Source: Trichomonas vaginalis G3
Lineage: Eukaryota; Parabasalia; Trichomonadida; Trichomonadidae
Reading direction: 5' to 3'
Length of the DNA: 64,000 bases
Assembly (NCBI RefSeq): GCF_026262505.1
Contig: NC_067207.1
Location: 21,730,082-21,794,081 of the forward strand
The position numbers and the translations under genes are program-made. Below, one piece after another: positions 1-9,601 of this stretch (position 1 is the stretch's first letter; each line of letters opens with the position of its first letter). A model generated the notes under the pieces. The model was not told the DNA's origin. It saw only the letters and a list, made by a program, of their open reading frames with translations, and made no database searches.

Positions 1-1
1 T

Positions 2-634
2 GGAATGCCACAACTTCCTCCAAGTCCTAATAATGATGCAGCTCAGTTCAATTCTAGTAGAATGGCAATGCCACCAATGCCTGGACTTCCTCAACAACCA
101 AACAGAATGAACGATGCAGCACAGTTCAACTCAACGAGAGTTGCAAGTCCAGGAATGCCAATGCCTCCATTACCAGGAATGTCACAACAGCCTCCACAAC
201 AACCAAATAATGGAATGCCTCCTCTTCCAGGAATGACTCCAATGACAACTTTGCCGCAAAGACCAAATCCACCTCCAGGACAAGGAATGCCTCCATTACC
301 AGGAATGCAGCAGCCAGGAGGAGGAATGCCTGATACATCACAGTTCAACTCTGGTCGAATGGCAATGTCTCCTATGCCAGGACTTCCTTCATCTCCACAA
401 AACCAAAATAATGCTTCTCAGTTTAATTCTACCAGAATGTCAATGCCACCAATGCCTGGTATGCCAGGAATGCCACCGATGACAGGATTACCTCAACGAC
501 CGCCTCAACCAGGCCAAGGAATGCCTCCTATGCCTGGAATGCCGCCAATGCCTGGAATGCCACAAAGACCACCTCAACAAAATCAAGGAATGCCTCCAAT
601 GCCTGGAATGCCACCAATGCCAGGAATGAGATAA
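2..634 (+). CDS. Pro/Met/Gly/Gln-rich repeat protein, 5' end outside window
   Basis: The frame is open from the left edge, so this is the C-terminal part of a longer protein; the first ATG at 5 need not be the start. The 210 visible residues are low complexity. They are built from two interleaved motifs: GMPPMPGMP-type stretches and AQFNS(S/T)RM(A/S)M, which occurs about five times. No folded domain, membrane segment or catalytic motif is visible. Proline-rich tails of this kind often bind SH3, EVH1 or profilin partners, but nothing here shows a partner. The stop is TAATAAAAG, containing the TAAA that serves as polyadenylation signal in Trichomonas. The function is unknown. It could be the tail of a formin-like or endocytic adaptor protein, but the part that would decide this lies outside the window. 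Confidence 0.75.
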   Translation, partial: GMPQLPPSPNNDAAQFNSSRMAMPPMPGLPQQPNRMNDAAQFNSTRVASPGMPMPPLPGMSQQPPQQPNNGMPPLPGMTPMTTLPQRPNPPPGQGMPPLPGMQQPGGGMPDTSQFNSGRMAMSPMPGLPSSPQNQNNASQFNSTRMSMPPMPGMPGMPPMTGLPQRPPQPGQGMPPMPGMPPMPGMPQRPPQQNQGMPPMPGMPPMPGMR

Positions 635-796
635 TAAAAGATTTGAATATTTCTTCGCGTTTTTAAACTGTAATCTCTTTTTTTAAAATAGAAATTCTCA
701 TTAAATTAAAAATTATTTTAAATTAAATAGTTGAAATGAGGTTACAAAAACAAAATTTTAATCGTATTTAATAAACATACTAAACAAAACGTATTA

Positions 797-1900
797 TTAT
801 ATCATTATCCTCTTTGGTTCGAGATTAAGAGGTTGTGGTGAAAGACTTGGTAATCTGCTCACGTTTCTCTTGATTTGTGCAGCAGGAAGAGGCTGTTTCC
901 TATCAGGAACAATCGAACAAATCGTTGGTCGGACTTTTTGATTTGACATTGGTCGAACTCTCAGCATCTGAGCGTTTTCTCGTAGCAAATCTGAATCTGG
1001 TGTAAATATTATGGCAAACGGCGGTTGGTTTCCAACCAAATTTATGATTCCGCAGTAGCCCATGTGAGCATCTGAAGCAAGAGCGTAACATCTGTCATCA
1101 AGCATATTTTCAACGCCATCGCCAGCGTTTTTGCCACCAAAAATAAGGAAATTGAGATTGTTTGTCGCTAAGAATTCTTCAAGGACTTCTTCTGAAGGAA
1201 TAACGTTAGCAAGACCACTCAAAAATAGATGGCTTTGGTCTACAACACATGGAATGGGAAGTGTTTCATGAAAGATCTCTTGTAAATTCGAATATCTTGA
1301 AACTAAACTTGATCTAGAGCAAAGAACACTGTTTCCAATTAAGCAAGCAATAGGTAAATAAGTAAATGTTTCTAAAAATACTGATTTCAATATAGAATTT
1401 GGACCATAGGTTGTATCAATATTGGAAGATAATGATCTAGGGCCCTTAGATGGATAGAATTCTGTTGACCCTCTCAAAAGTGAGATGTTCGATGGAAATA
1501 GATAATATAAAGAGAAAAGATAAATAACAACTTCGAGGGAAAACTCGCCGTAGTTAATGTAGTTGCCTAAAAAGATGTAGTTTTGATTTGGAGGAAGCCC
1601 ATGAATGGCAAATATCTGAAGAAAATTCAAAAAGTTTCCATGCAAATCACCAACAATGATAACTCCTGGTTTTCTTTGAATTACTGCAGGCTGGATGCGA
1701 AGAATGTCTTTGACTTCGCTGCAGAGTTGAACGATATCATGTTCATCAAATACTGGCAAGGGATACATTCTTCCGATCTGTGAAGGTCCGTTTTTCCATT
1801 GAACAAGGATTTTCTTGAGTTCCATGAAGATAATGTTTGACATTGACTTCTTGATGGAGTCTCCAGCTGGTGGGGGTTGTCTTATAATCACAGGTCTCAT
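797..1900 (-). CDS. PPP-family phosphatase-like protein, predicted catalytically dead
   Basis: This 367-residue protein aligns by eye with PP1/PP2A-type Ser/Thr phosphatases over residues 45-300. Of the metal-binding signature only the first motif survives (GDLHG, 84-88). GDxVDRG has become GNYINYG (112-118), RGNHE has become RGSTE (143-147), and the later HGG and RGHQ motifs are not recognisable. In this family those residues hold the two metals and the phosphate, so a pseudophosphatase with a binding or scaffold role is inferred. The frame is open over its full length without stops, which argues for a maintained protein rather than a decayed gene. It is divergently arranged with an intact paralogue at 3004, suggesting local duplication. 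The C-terminal 60 residues are basic and Pro-rich. The ATG at 1898-1900 is the only good start. Confidence 0.8.
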   Translation of the reverse strand: MRPVIIRQPPPAGDSIKKSMSNIIFMELKKILVQWKNGPSQIGRMYPLPVFDEHDIVQLCSEVKDILRIQPAVIQRKPGVIIVGDLHGNFLNFLQIFAIHGLPPNQNYIFLGNYINYGEFSLEVVIYLFSLYYLFPSNISLLRGSTEFYPSKGPRSLSSNIDTTYGPNSILKSVFLETFTYLPIACLIGNSVLCSRSSLVSRYSNLQEIFHETLPIPCVVDQSHLFLSGLANVIPSEEVLEEFLATNNLNFLIFGGKNAGDGVENMLDDRCYALASDAHMGYCGIINLVGNQPPFAIIFTPDSDLLRENAQMLRVRPMSNQKVRPTICSIVPDRKQPLPAAQIKRNVSRLPSLSPQPLNLEPKRIMI

Positions 1901-3003
1901 ATTTTGAATTTTGATTATCGATTTCCATTCATTTCATTTTTCAATGATAATATCGATAAAAATTATTTGCAATTTGCAGTATTATAAGAATATTTTATTC
2001 CCGAAATTTATCGAATTTGAATGTATTGATATTTTGAATTATGCCAATAGTTTATTTGCAAAAGTCCAATATTCTTTATTGATTTTGATAAGCATATGAT
2101 ATAGAGACAATTAATCTTTTCTTGACCATTTAGCATTTGTCTCTCAAAATGAATGGATTTTGAAAAGTTGACAAAAAAATCTGTATACCGTAAAATCTTG
2201 TATTTATCTTGAATGCTCGGACTAATTGATGCATATGTATTGTTTTTACAATTAATACTTGTTAGGATAAATAAGAAAAGATTTTTGGAAATTCAATATT
2301 TTATTCAGATCTGTGATACATGTGCATCTTTTTGAATCATGTTGTTTTGTTATTTGTTATGAACATTAGTCAAATTCTTTGTTTTATTATAATAAGAATT
2401 TAATAATCATGAAAAAGTAAGTACATACTAATGAATGAGTAAAAGAAGATATGTTTGGCTAGAATATATTCATTTCAAACAGCTAAAAGGTACTTCCGCA
2501 ATCGATAAAATCTTTTAATTTGAGATAACGTCAATTTGTTTAGCTTAATATATACCGTTATAACACTTCGATGTGATAAGGTAAATTATCAAATAACAGT
2601 TAAACACACTTCCAAATCAGATTTCACAAAAGATAATTTACCTTCTTATACGATATTATATATGCTTAGCATACAATTAGTTCAGAAAATTGAGTTTTTC
2701 ATTCTCCATAAGCATTCCTTTTGTTGCTTTGATGAAAAATAATATGACCATGCAAAATATGAGTTGGAGAATGTGAACATCTTCTCACGAGTCCAAAGGT
2801 CCAACGAAAAGTCATATTTGATAAAAGCGGGGATCACCATTGAAATCCAATCAATTTGACAATAAATGCCAACCATACCAACTGATTCAAAATTCTTAAT
2901 CTTCATCCAATAAAGAATAAAATTTATCAATAATTTCAACTGAACAACTTTAAGATTGTTTTCAATAGAAAACGTAATTTTTGACATGTAAAGAGTCAAA
3001 TAG
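1901..3003. other. AT-rich divergent spacer between two phosphatase-like genes
   Basis: About 1.1 kb separates the start codons of the two divergent PPP-family genes. It is strongly AT-rich. I see no tRNA, no convincing ORF and no clear repeat. Open frames on either strand, such as the one antisense over 2682-3071, have no recognisable content. Both promoters should lie here, but no exact TCA(C/T)(A/T) initiator stands directly before either ATG. Confidence 0.6.
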
Positions 3004-4557
3004 ATGGGAGATAAATCAAGTATTTTAGACCGAGTGATTCGTGCATACGAAAAACTTTGGGATAAACCCATCCCTCCCGAGACCCCTCTACCTGGATTTT
3101 CAGAAAGAGATATGACAGACTTATGCCATCAAACAGTTGAAAAATTATCTGCAAATCCCGACCCCCTACTTGAGTTGGAATATCCAGTAGTTGTTGTTGG
3201 CGATTTGCACGGAAGTATCGAAGATTTGCTACGTATTTTCAGAATTTTTAAACCACCACCACAAACTCGTTACTTATTTTTAGGTGATTACGTTGATCGC
3301 GGCGATAACTCACTTGAAGTAATGACGATACTTATGGCATTGTACTGCAAATACCCAGATAAAGTTTACTTATTACGCGGAAATCATGAATTCTCCCATA
3401 TCAACAAAGTTTACGGTTTTTACGAAGAAATTGTTGAATCATATAGAAAGCCAACACTTTGGGCCATCTTTCAGCGTGTTTTTTCATTTCTTCCATTAGC
3501 CGCTGTTGTAAACAAAGAAACATTCTGTGTTCATGGTGGTCTATCGCCATATTTAGAAAAGATATCCACTATCCGTTCTATATCACTCCCCATCTCCAAC
3601 TACGATGGTCAATCTCTTATATCTGACCTTGTTTGGTCAGATCCATCAGATAAGGATGTAGATTACGAGTCTAATAACAGAGGTTCCGGAGTACTTTTCG
3701 GAAAACAGGCCGTTAAAGACTTTCTTTCCAAGAATAATTTGAAATTTATGATCAGAGGCCACCAATGCACTACTACAGGTGTCCATGCTTTTGCAGGTAC
3801 ACTCGGAATGACAGTTTTCAGCTGTTCAGACTACTGCCGCCTTCTCGCGAACAGATCTGGCTGCGTCCATTTCAGAGGCAACGGGGAAGTTACTTTCTTT
3901 TCACTCGGCGACGACACAGAAGATGGTAACTGCGAGAAAGCAATCATGTTGCTCGTCGATGGTCGCATGGGACTCCAAAGATCTACAAAATCTTATGTCA
4001 GAAAGGAACCAGTGACATTAGATACTCCACCTACTAATTTTTCCATCAAACTGATACCTCTCGGACAGAGGAACGCTGTTACACTACAAGGCGAACACCC
4101 TCCACCGCTGATTCCGAGAAAATCAGATTCAGCTCCAGGATCCGATGCCGGAGTCACGAAGAAAAAGAAGAAAAAGATCATCAAGAAGAAGAAAGGTCTT
4201 AAGAAATCCAAGACACAAGTCTCTCTCAGAGAGAAGGCAGAGAGTTCTACGTCTAGTTCTACAACAGACAAAGAATCATCATCAGATTTACCAACATTCT
4301 TGACACAGCCAAATGAGATGCCTTCTGATGATTATTCCCTTGACGAGAATGACAAACCAAGCATTATTAATACTCCTGAAAGCTGTGATAGGAAATGCAG
4401 TCCTCCTCCACCGAATTCTTTGGCTTCGATGCCTGCACAAGTAACAGCAAGTGATGCACAAATTGCACTGCAACAACCAAACGACGCAAAGCCAAAGAAG
4501 AAGAGAACAAGAAGGAGATGCAGAGGACCAAAGACTCCTACTATTGATGCACCATAA
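3004..4557 (+). CDS. Ser/Thr protein phosphatase, PP1/PPP family, with basic C-terminal tail
   Basis: This 517-residue protein has a complete PPP catalytic core: GDLHG (66-70), GDYVDRG (94-100), RGNHE (125-129), and later CVHGG and IRGHQ. It should be a two-metal Ser/Thr phosphatase. The catalytic domain ends near residue 320. A tail of about 190 residues follows that PP1 catalytic subunits lack: a Lys-rich block near 380-400 with KKKKKKIIKKKK, a Ser-rich acidic stretch, and a C-terminal basic cluster KPKKKRTRRRC. The basic blocks could act as nuclear signals or bind acidic partners; that is inference. Trichomonads have many PP1-like genes, so the exact substrate cannot be named. The ATG at 3004 gives a normal N-terminus for the family. 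The stop is followed by ordinary AT-rich DNA. Confidence 0.93.
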   Translation: MGDKSSILDRVIRAYEKLWDKPIPPETPLPGFSERDMTDLCHQTVEKLSANPDPLLELEYPVVVVGDLHGSIEDLLRIFRIFKPPPQTRYLFLGDYVDRGDNSLEVMTILMALYCKYPDKVYLLRGNHEFSHINKVYGFYEEIVESYRKPTLWAIFQRVFSFLPLAAVVNKETFCVHGGLSPYLEKISTIRSISLPISNYDGQSLISDLVWSDPSDKDVDYESNNRGSGVLFGKQAVKDFLSKNNLKFMIRGHQCTTTGVHAFAGTLGMTVFSCSDYCRLLANRSGCVHFRGNGEVTFFSLGDDTEDGNCEKAIMLLVDGRMGLQRSTKSYVRKEPVTLDTPPTNFSIKLIPLGQRNAVTLQGEHPPPLIPRKSDSAPGSDAGVTKKKKKKIIKKKKGLKKSKTQVSLREKAESSTSSSTTDKESSSDLPTFLTQPNEMPSDDYSLDENDKPSIINTPESCDRKCSPPPPNSLASMPAQVTASDAQIALQQPNDAKPKKKRTRRRCRGPKTPTIDAP

Positions 4558-4879
4558 TTTTATAGAAATATATATATATATTTTATTGCGTTTTTTATTT
4601 ATGATTATACGATAAATGTTTGTATGACGAATTTTTTTACTCATTTATTGTCACAGTTGAAATATAAATAAGATTTGAACATGTGTGTTTCTCACAATGT
4701 AGAAATCTTTGTTTATCAGGGATCCTAACTATATATGTTGAAAAATATTGACGAAGTATTTTACATTATCTCTATTGTTTTTCAACAATATTACGAAATC
4801 TCATCTTCAAATCATAATGGCATTCAGCAAAAGTTAAATTTGAGTCCTCTTTAAAGTAAATAACAATATCATATATTAC

Positions 4880-5254
4880 TATATCTTATATTACTATACC
4901 TTATATTACTATATCTTATATTACTATACCTTATATTACTATACCTTATATTACTATACCTTATATTACTATATCTTATATTACTATACCTTATATTACT
5001 ATATCTTATATTACTATACCTTATATTACTATACCTTATATTACTATACCTTATATTACTATACCTTATATTACTATATCTTATATTACTATATCTTATA
5101 TTACTATATCTTATATTACTATATCTTATATTACTATATCTTATATTACTATATCTTATATTACTATATCTTATATTACTATATCTTATATTACTATATC
5201 TTATATTACTATATCTTATATTACTATATCTTATATTACTATATCTTATATTAC
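4880..5254. repeat. 15-bp minisatellite, 25 units
   Basis: Twenty-five head-to-tail copies of TATAYCTTATATTAC, with a partial copy just to the left. The only variable base is Y. Units 1-13 mix TATACC and TATATC forms, whereas units 14-25 are twelve identical TATATC units. This suggests recent expansion or homogenisation from the right side. It lies between the convergent 3' ends of the phosphatase gene and the SM-protein gene. The 138-codon frame that runs through it encodes only a five-residue repeat and is not a gene. Confidence 0.97.
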
Positions 5255-5314
5255 AATCATCTATAGAAGATATATATAGCCTCATTGATTAATCACAAAG
5301 ATAAAACATATTTT

Positions 5315-6946
5315 TTATTCAGACAATTGAATCAAATCCTTCAAGAACTCGTTAGGTCTCTGCATGCAAGTGCAGCCGTAAGATATCTCGAGTCCCTCAG
5401 ACTTCCTCTTGTTCGCCATTGTCATCAGACCGGCGTATTCGATGTAGTTTCCTGGTCCAACAACGAAAACAAAGACATCTCCAATTTGCAACTGTTTCTC
5501 ATTGACATCTCCTGTGACTGGATTCTTCAGAGTGTAGCCGTCAATGGAGTCCTCGAGTAAGTACCTCGTTCTGGACACAACAGGAACTTTCTCCTCAATT
5601 TCACCGCTTCCGCTCGCGACTTTTCTCAAAAACTTTCCCAAAACAGATTGAGAAGATTGATTCGAAGCTCTGAACTGTTTCAGCTGCTCGAGGAATGGCA
5701 TTGGACCTGCAATCTGCTCAAGTGCGTCAAGCTGTGCACCATACAAATATGCAATGGCGGCAACACGTTGTTTGTCCTCAATTTTTGTGATGGAATTCAA
5801 AATTTCTGTCACTTTTCTGATGTCAACTCCATTTTGAGACAAAATTGATTCTTCGACATCGCTCATGTCGATAATTTTATCCTGTGTTGCTGCTTCGACT
5901 AATGCTTGGCAGATCTTTGTGTGTGCGGCTAAAGATGTCCTTAAATGTTGCAAATTTTGGAGATCTGAAATTGTTTCGTTTATATTGTCCTGGATTCCAT
6001 TGTATTTGCTCTCAAAGTCCTTCACGTTCTTGGAAACTGTATTCATGACTTCTCCTGTGTTGGAAAGTCTGTTTTCGGCCCAAAATTGGTCGATTCCTGT
6101 ATCTAAGTCGAAAGTTTCTTTTCCAACCTTGATTGCGTTCCTTGTAATGCCGAATACATCGTTTGCAAGAGATTGGTAGAGTCTGGAGTGATGGAGACCA
6201 GATGCTAAATCAACTGTACGATCTAGAAGGATTAATAACGGTGTTTTGGCGGATTTGTTCTTTCTGCTCTCCCATAATTCGAAATTGCCTGAAAGTGGCT
6301 TGATCTGCTGGCTGAATAATTGATAAACATATTCGCTCGCACTTGCTTCGCCATTTTGGTATAGAACGTGTGGTATCTGACCTTCTGTAAGAAAGACTGA
6401 TACCAAGCCGGATGCAATGTCTCGAAATGCTTGTTCAGCTGTATCTTGAGCTTTAAACGAGTAAATGTCCTTCATGCATGACCTGTTTTCGAATAATGTA
6501 AAGAGTCCTGGATCTGGAGATGAGAAGTCGACGTATTGATCAAATACAGCTCTGACACATCGACCATCTGAATTTTGGGCAACTTGTTCTGCAAGATTTC
6601 GAAGGCTTTCTTCGGAAATTTTAGAAATGAAGTTAATGTATACTGAATCGTATAAACTGTTTTGAATATCATTTGAAATAATTGCGCAATTTTCTGGAGT
6701 TGGCTCAACTAAGTAAACTGCTGAGATATCTGGAATAGGATCCCTCTTACTAGTTATTAAGCCGTGGTAGGTAACGCCTAAATCCATTAAACTGGCAACT
6801 TTTAATAAAGTTGACAAAATGCAGAGTCCACGTTCATCATAGATGAGAACTTTCCATTTAACAGCTGTCTTTTGACCAGATGTTGATAATGGTTCGTTCA
6901 AATTGATGATTTTTTGTATAAGTTCCGCTTGTCTTTTGCGTAACAT
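5315..6946 (-). CDS. SLY1: Sec1/Munc18-family protein, Sly1 (SCFD1) type
   Basis: This 543-residue SM protein would act at the ER-Golgi step by binding syntaxin-5-type SNAREs and promoting SNARE assembly. The assignment to Sly1 rather than Sec1 or Vps45 rests on the N-terminus. It starts with RKRQAELIQKIINLN, followed by WKVLIYDERG, then SKRDPIPDISAVYLVEPT (residues about 66-83) and YDSVYINFISKIS; each has a close counterpart in Sly1. Further on, PLLILLDRTVDLASGLHH matches the conserved SM domain 2 motif. It is shorter than yeast Sly1 (666 residues). The ATG at 6944-6946 fits the family N-terminus. A TCACT motif lies about 40 bases upstream, rather far for an initiator. It converges on the phosphatase gene across the minisatellite. 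Confidence 0.9.
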   Translation of the reverse strand: MLRKRQAELIQKIINLNEPLSTSGQKTAVKWKVLIYDERGLCILSTLLKVASLMDLGVTYHGLITSKRDPIPDISAVYLVEPTPENCAIISNDIQNSLYDSVYINFISKISEESLRNLAEQVAQNSDGRCVRAVFDQYVDFSSPDPGLFTLFENRSCMKDIYSFKAQDTAEQAFRDIASGLVSVFLTEGQIPHVLYQNGEASASEYVYQLFSQQIKPLSGNFELWESRKNKSAKTPLLILLDRTVDLASGLHHSRLYQSLANDVFGITRNAIKVGKETFDLDTGIDQFWAENRLSNTGEVMNTVSKNVKDFESKYNGIQDNINETISDLQNLQHLRTSLAAHTKICQALVEAATQDKIIDMSDVEESILSQNGVDIRKVTEILNSITKIEDKQRVAAIAYLYGAQLDALEQIAGPMPFLEQLKQFRASNQSSQSVLGKFLRKVASGSGEIEEKVPVVSRTRYLLEDSIDGYTLKNPVTGDVNEKQLQIGDVFVFVVGPGNYIEYAGLMTMANKRKSEGLEISYGCTCMQRPNEFLKDLIQLSE

Positions 6947-7238
6947 ATTTTTTTGAATTTCAAAAAATTATCGGAGAGAATAAAGTGATAAATGGAATAT
7001 AATATAAGAAACCAATATGCAAAAATTGATTTTGATGCGAAATTTTTATCAATTAGCTAATTGAAGAATACGAAAAGTGATTTTAGACAATATTAAACAG
7101 CTTATTTAGTTGACTTTAATAAGGTGATTTTATTTTTGTTAATAAGAAGGCGAGATATTTATTTTTTTATCATCAAAGTTTCTGTATTTAGATGAGAAAA
7201 TGATGAATTCATTTATTATGTTAGCTTTTATTGTTGGA
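6947..7238. other. AT-rich spacer
   Basis: A spacer of about 290 bases between the SM-protein start and the 3' end of the decayed ankyrin gene. I see nothing beyond AT-rich sequence. It should carry the SM-protein promoter. Confidence 0.5.
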
Positions 7239-9038
7239 TTACTTAGCTCCAATGGATTTTAGATAATTTCTGACATCTCTGGAGTCAGTGATTGAAAGAG
7301 CAGTTTTTCCATCATTATTCTTTGCATCTTTATCAGCTCCAACAAAGATAAGATATTTAACAACCTCAAGATGATTTTTGGATGATGCCCAAATGAGTGG
7401 AGTCCATCCATCTTTATCTTTTGCATCTTTATTAGCTCCAATAGAGATGAGATACTGAACAATTTCAAGATAACCTCCTTTTGATGCATAAATGAGTGGA
7501 GTATATCCATCATTATTCTTTGCATCTTTATCAGCTCCAACAGAGATAAGATATTTAACAATATCAAGATGACCTTTTTTGATGCTTTAATGAGTGGAGT
7601 CAATCCTTTTTTATTCTTTGCTTCTTTATCAGCTCCAATTGATATAAGATATCTAACAATTTCAAGATGACCATATGATGATGCATAAATGAGTGGAGTA
7701 TATCCATTGTAACCCTTTCCATCTTTATTGGCTCCAATAGATATCATATATTTAACAAATTCAAGATCACCTTTTTCCGCTCCAAAAGCTATTGGAGTAC
7801 CATGACGGAAACACTGCCTTTCTTTATCGGATCCAATAGAGATAAGATATTTAACAATTTCAAAATGGCCTTCTTTTAATGCAAATTCAATTGGAGGTTC
7901 TGAAGTTTCTAAGTTTTCTGCTTTATCTGCGCCAGCAGAAATCAAAGTTTTAACAATTTCAAGATGACCATTTATTGATGCGTAAACGAGTGATGGATAT
8001 CCATAGTTATCAGCCACGTCTTTATTAGCTCCAATGGAGATAAGATATTTAACAACTTCAAGATGACCATTTATTGATGCCCAAATGAGTGGAGTTCTCA
8101 ATTCACTATCATTAATTTCTATATTAGCTCCAGCAGAGATTAAATATTTAACAACTCCCAGATGACCATTTTTTGATGCAGAGATGAGTGGAGGCAAACT
8201 ACCATAACGTTTTGGTTCTTTATCAGCTCCAGCAGAAACAAGATATTTAACAACTTCAAGATGACCATTTTCTGCGGCAAAATTGAGTGGAGTATAATTT
8301 CGTCTACTCCTTGATTCCTTATTGCAGCCGCATTCAATGAGAGATTTAACAAGTTTGAGATTTCCTTTTTCGCATGCCACATGTAGTACATTCATCGATT
8401 CTTCAAACCAATGTTTTGATGGAGTTTCCTTCTCCCAAAGACCTTCAATACAAGCTTTTGTAATCATTTTTTTATTTCCTTGAATAGAAAGTTCGTCAAG
8501 AAAATTGTAGACACTATCGAAATCTTTCGATCTCTTAAGTTTGGATATCTTTGGAAGGATTTCTTTCTGGTTAATTTTTTCAAAAACTTGATCAAAAATC
8601 TTTTCTTTTTCTTGGATTTCTTTCTTTAATTCATAGTTTTCTTCAGTAATTTGTTTGAGTTGAGACAAAAGTGTAGCCATTTCTTCATCGCCGTTTGGAT
8701 TTACCTGCTTTTGTAGTGTATGTAATAAAAAATCAATAGCACCATCAAGAATTCTAAGTTTAAAGGATTTTCTGACTGATTTAAGAAATGAAATAACTTC
8801 TTCGAAACTTTGTATAGAAACTGTTGCACCTCCAATGCATTTATATAATTCTTTTGCTTTAATTGCAGAACGGGATTGTTCTACAAGAGCAATGAAGTCA
8901 TTTGCTGTCAAATGTGAGAATTTCATGATTTTTTTGATATCCTGTTTCTCGAAAGTATCAAAAAAACTTATTTTCGTCAATATAATCTTTGATATGAGCC
9001 CCAATATATTCAAAATTCTGAACAATTGCTTGACTCGT
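7239..9038 (-). pseudogene. Ankyrin-repeat gene, decayed: start codon lost and two frameshifts
   Basis: The body encodes an N-terminal helical domain (DIKKIMKFSHLTANDF and onward, about 190 residues) and about ten 33-residue ankyrin repeats of the type GHLEIVKYLISIGADKEAK. It is the same family as the gene at 15264-16694. Three lesions are visible on comparison. Where the paralogue's N-terminus would begin, the expected ATG reads ACG (9036-9038), next to a small insertion. A seven-base A run at 8960-8966 (T on the coding strand) puts the next segment out of frame. A six-base T run at 7575-7580 shifts the last three repeats. The original stop would be at 7239-7241. Elsewhere the reading is clean, so decay is recent. 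This host gene could also be a variably framed contingency-type gene, but nothing shows that. Confidence 0.8.
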
Positions 9039-9045
9039 TTTTTTA

Positions 9046-9196
9046 GAGTGCGGGACAAATTTGCCAAGTGTCACTTTTTCCCGAGGCACCCTTTCGTAAT
9101 GATTGGGAGCCTTGGGGCTCCTGCAGCAGAGTATCGCTCCGCTCCATTAATTTTTTTTTTAAAAAAGTGCCGTGTGGCAAATTTGTCCTGTTCCCA
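9046..9196. mobile_element. MITE-like element with terminal inverted repeats
   Basis: A 151-bp segment bounded by imperfect inverted repeats of about 27 bases sharing GGACAAATTTGCCA and CACTTTTT (left arm about 9052-9079, right arm about 9161-9187). It is flanked by TTTTTTTA on both sides (9038-9045 and 9197-9204), a possible 8-bp target duplication, though weak because it is a T run. The interior is more GC-rich than the surroundings and has no coding capacity. Its size and structure fit a non-autonomous DNA transposon. Mutator-like or hAT-like origin is possible, and I cannot choose between them. Confidence 0.65.
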
Positions 9197-9204
9197 TTTT
9201 TTTA

Positions 9205-9601
9205 TTTTACAAAAATCTGACAATTTCGAATCTGTGAAAAACAAAATCAAATAATGCATAATTAGTTTGCTCTTGCCAAAGCATATGATTTCCTATTAAA
9301 ATATAGTGTAATCGAAATTCTTTCAAGAATTTTGATTATCTGATGTTTAAACATCAGTGTACTTTTACAAATCACAAATTGAGCAAAACTCATAAAACTT
9401 GGTATCAATGCTAAGTAAAGATGAGGGAAACATTAAAATCCAAGGAATTTCTGATAGCAAATTTTTTGAATTGTGCATAAATTATGATTTGTAAAAGTAT
9501 TATGTTATGCGAGCAGATGTACTGTATGATATGTTATTGAAAAATATTATAGGAAAGATAGAAATATATTTCATGTTAAAAATATTAAAAATACATACAA
9601 T
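9205..9601. other. AT-rich spacer
   Basis: About 400 bases between the small insertion and the 3' end of the next gene. It includes a short inverted motif, TTTTACAAATCA near 9362 with TGATTTGTAAAA near 9484. No gene is seen. Confidence 0.5.

Noticed and set aside
2682-3071. 129-codon minus-strand frame overlapping the phosphatase start
   Set aside because: It overlaps the start of a well-supported gene antisense and has no recognisable content.
4869-5285. 138-codon frame across the minisatellite
   Set aside because: It encodes only a five-residue repeat because the 15-bp unit is divisible by three.
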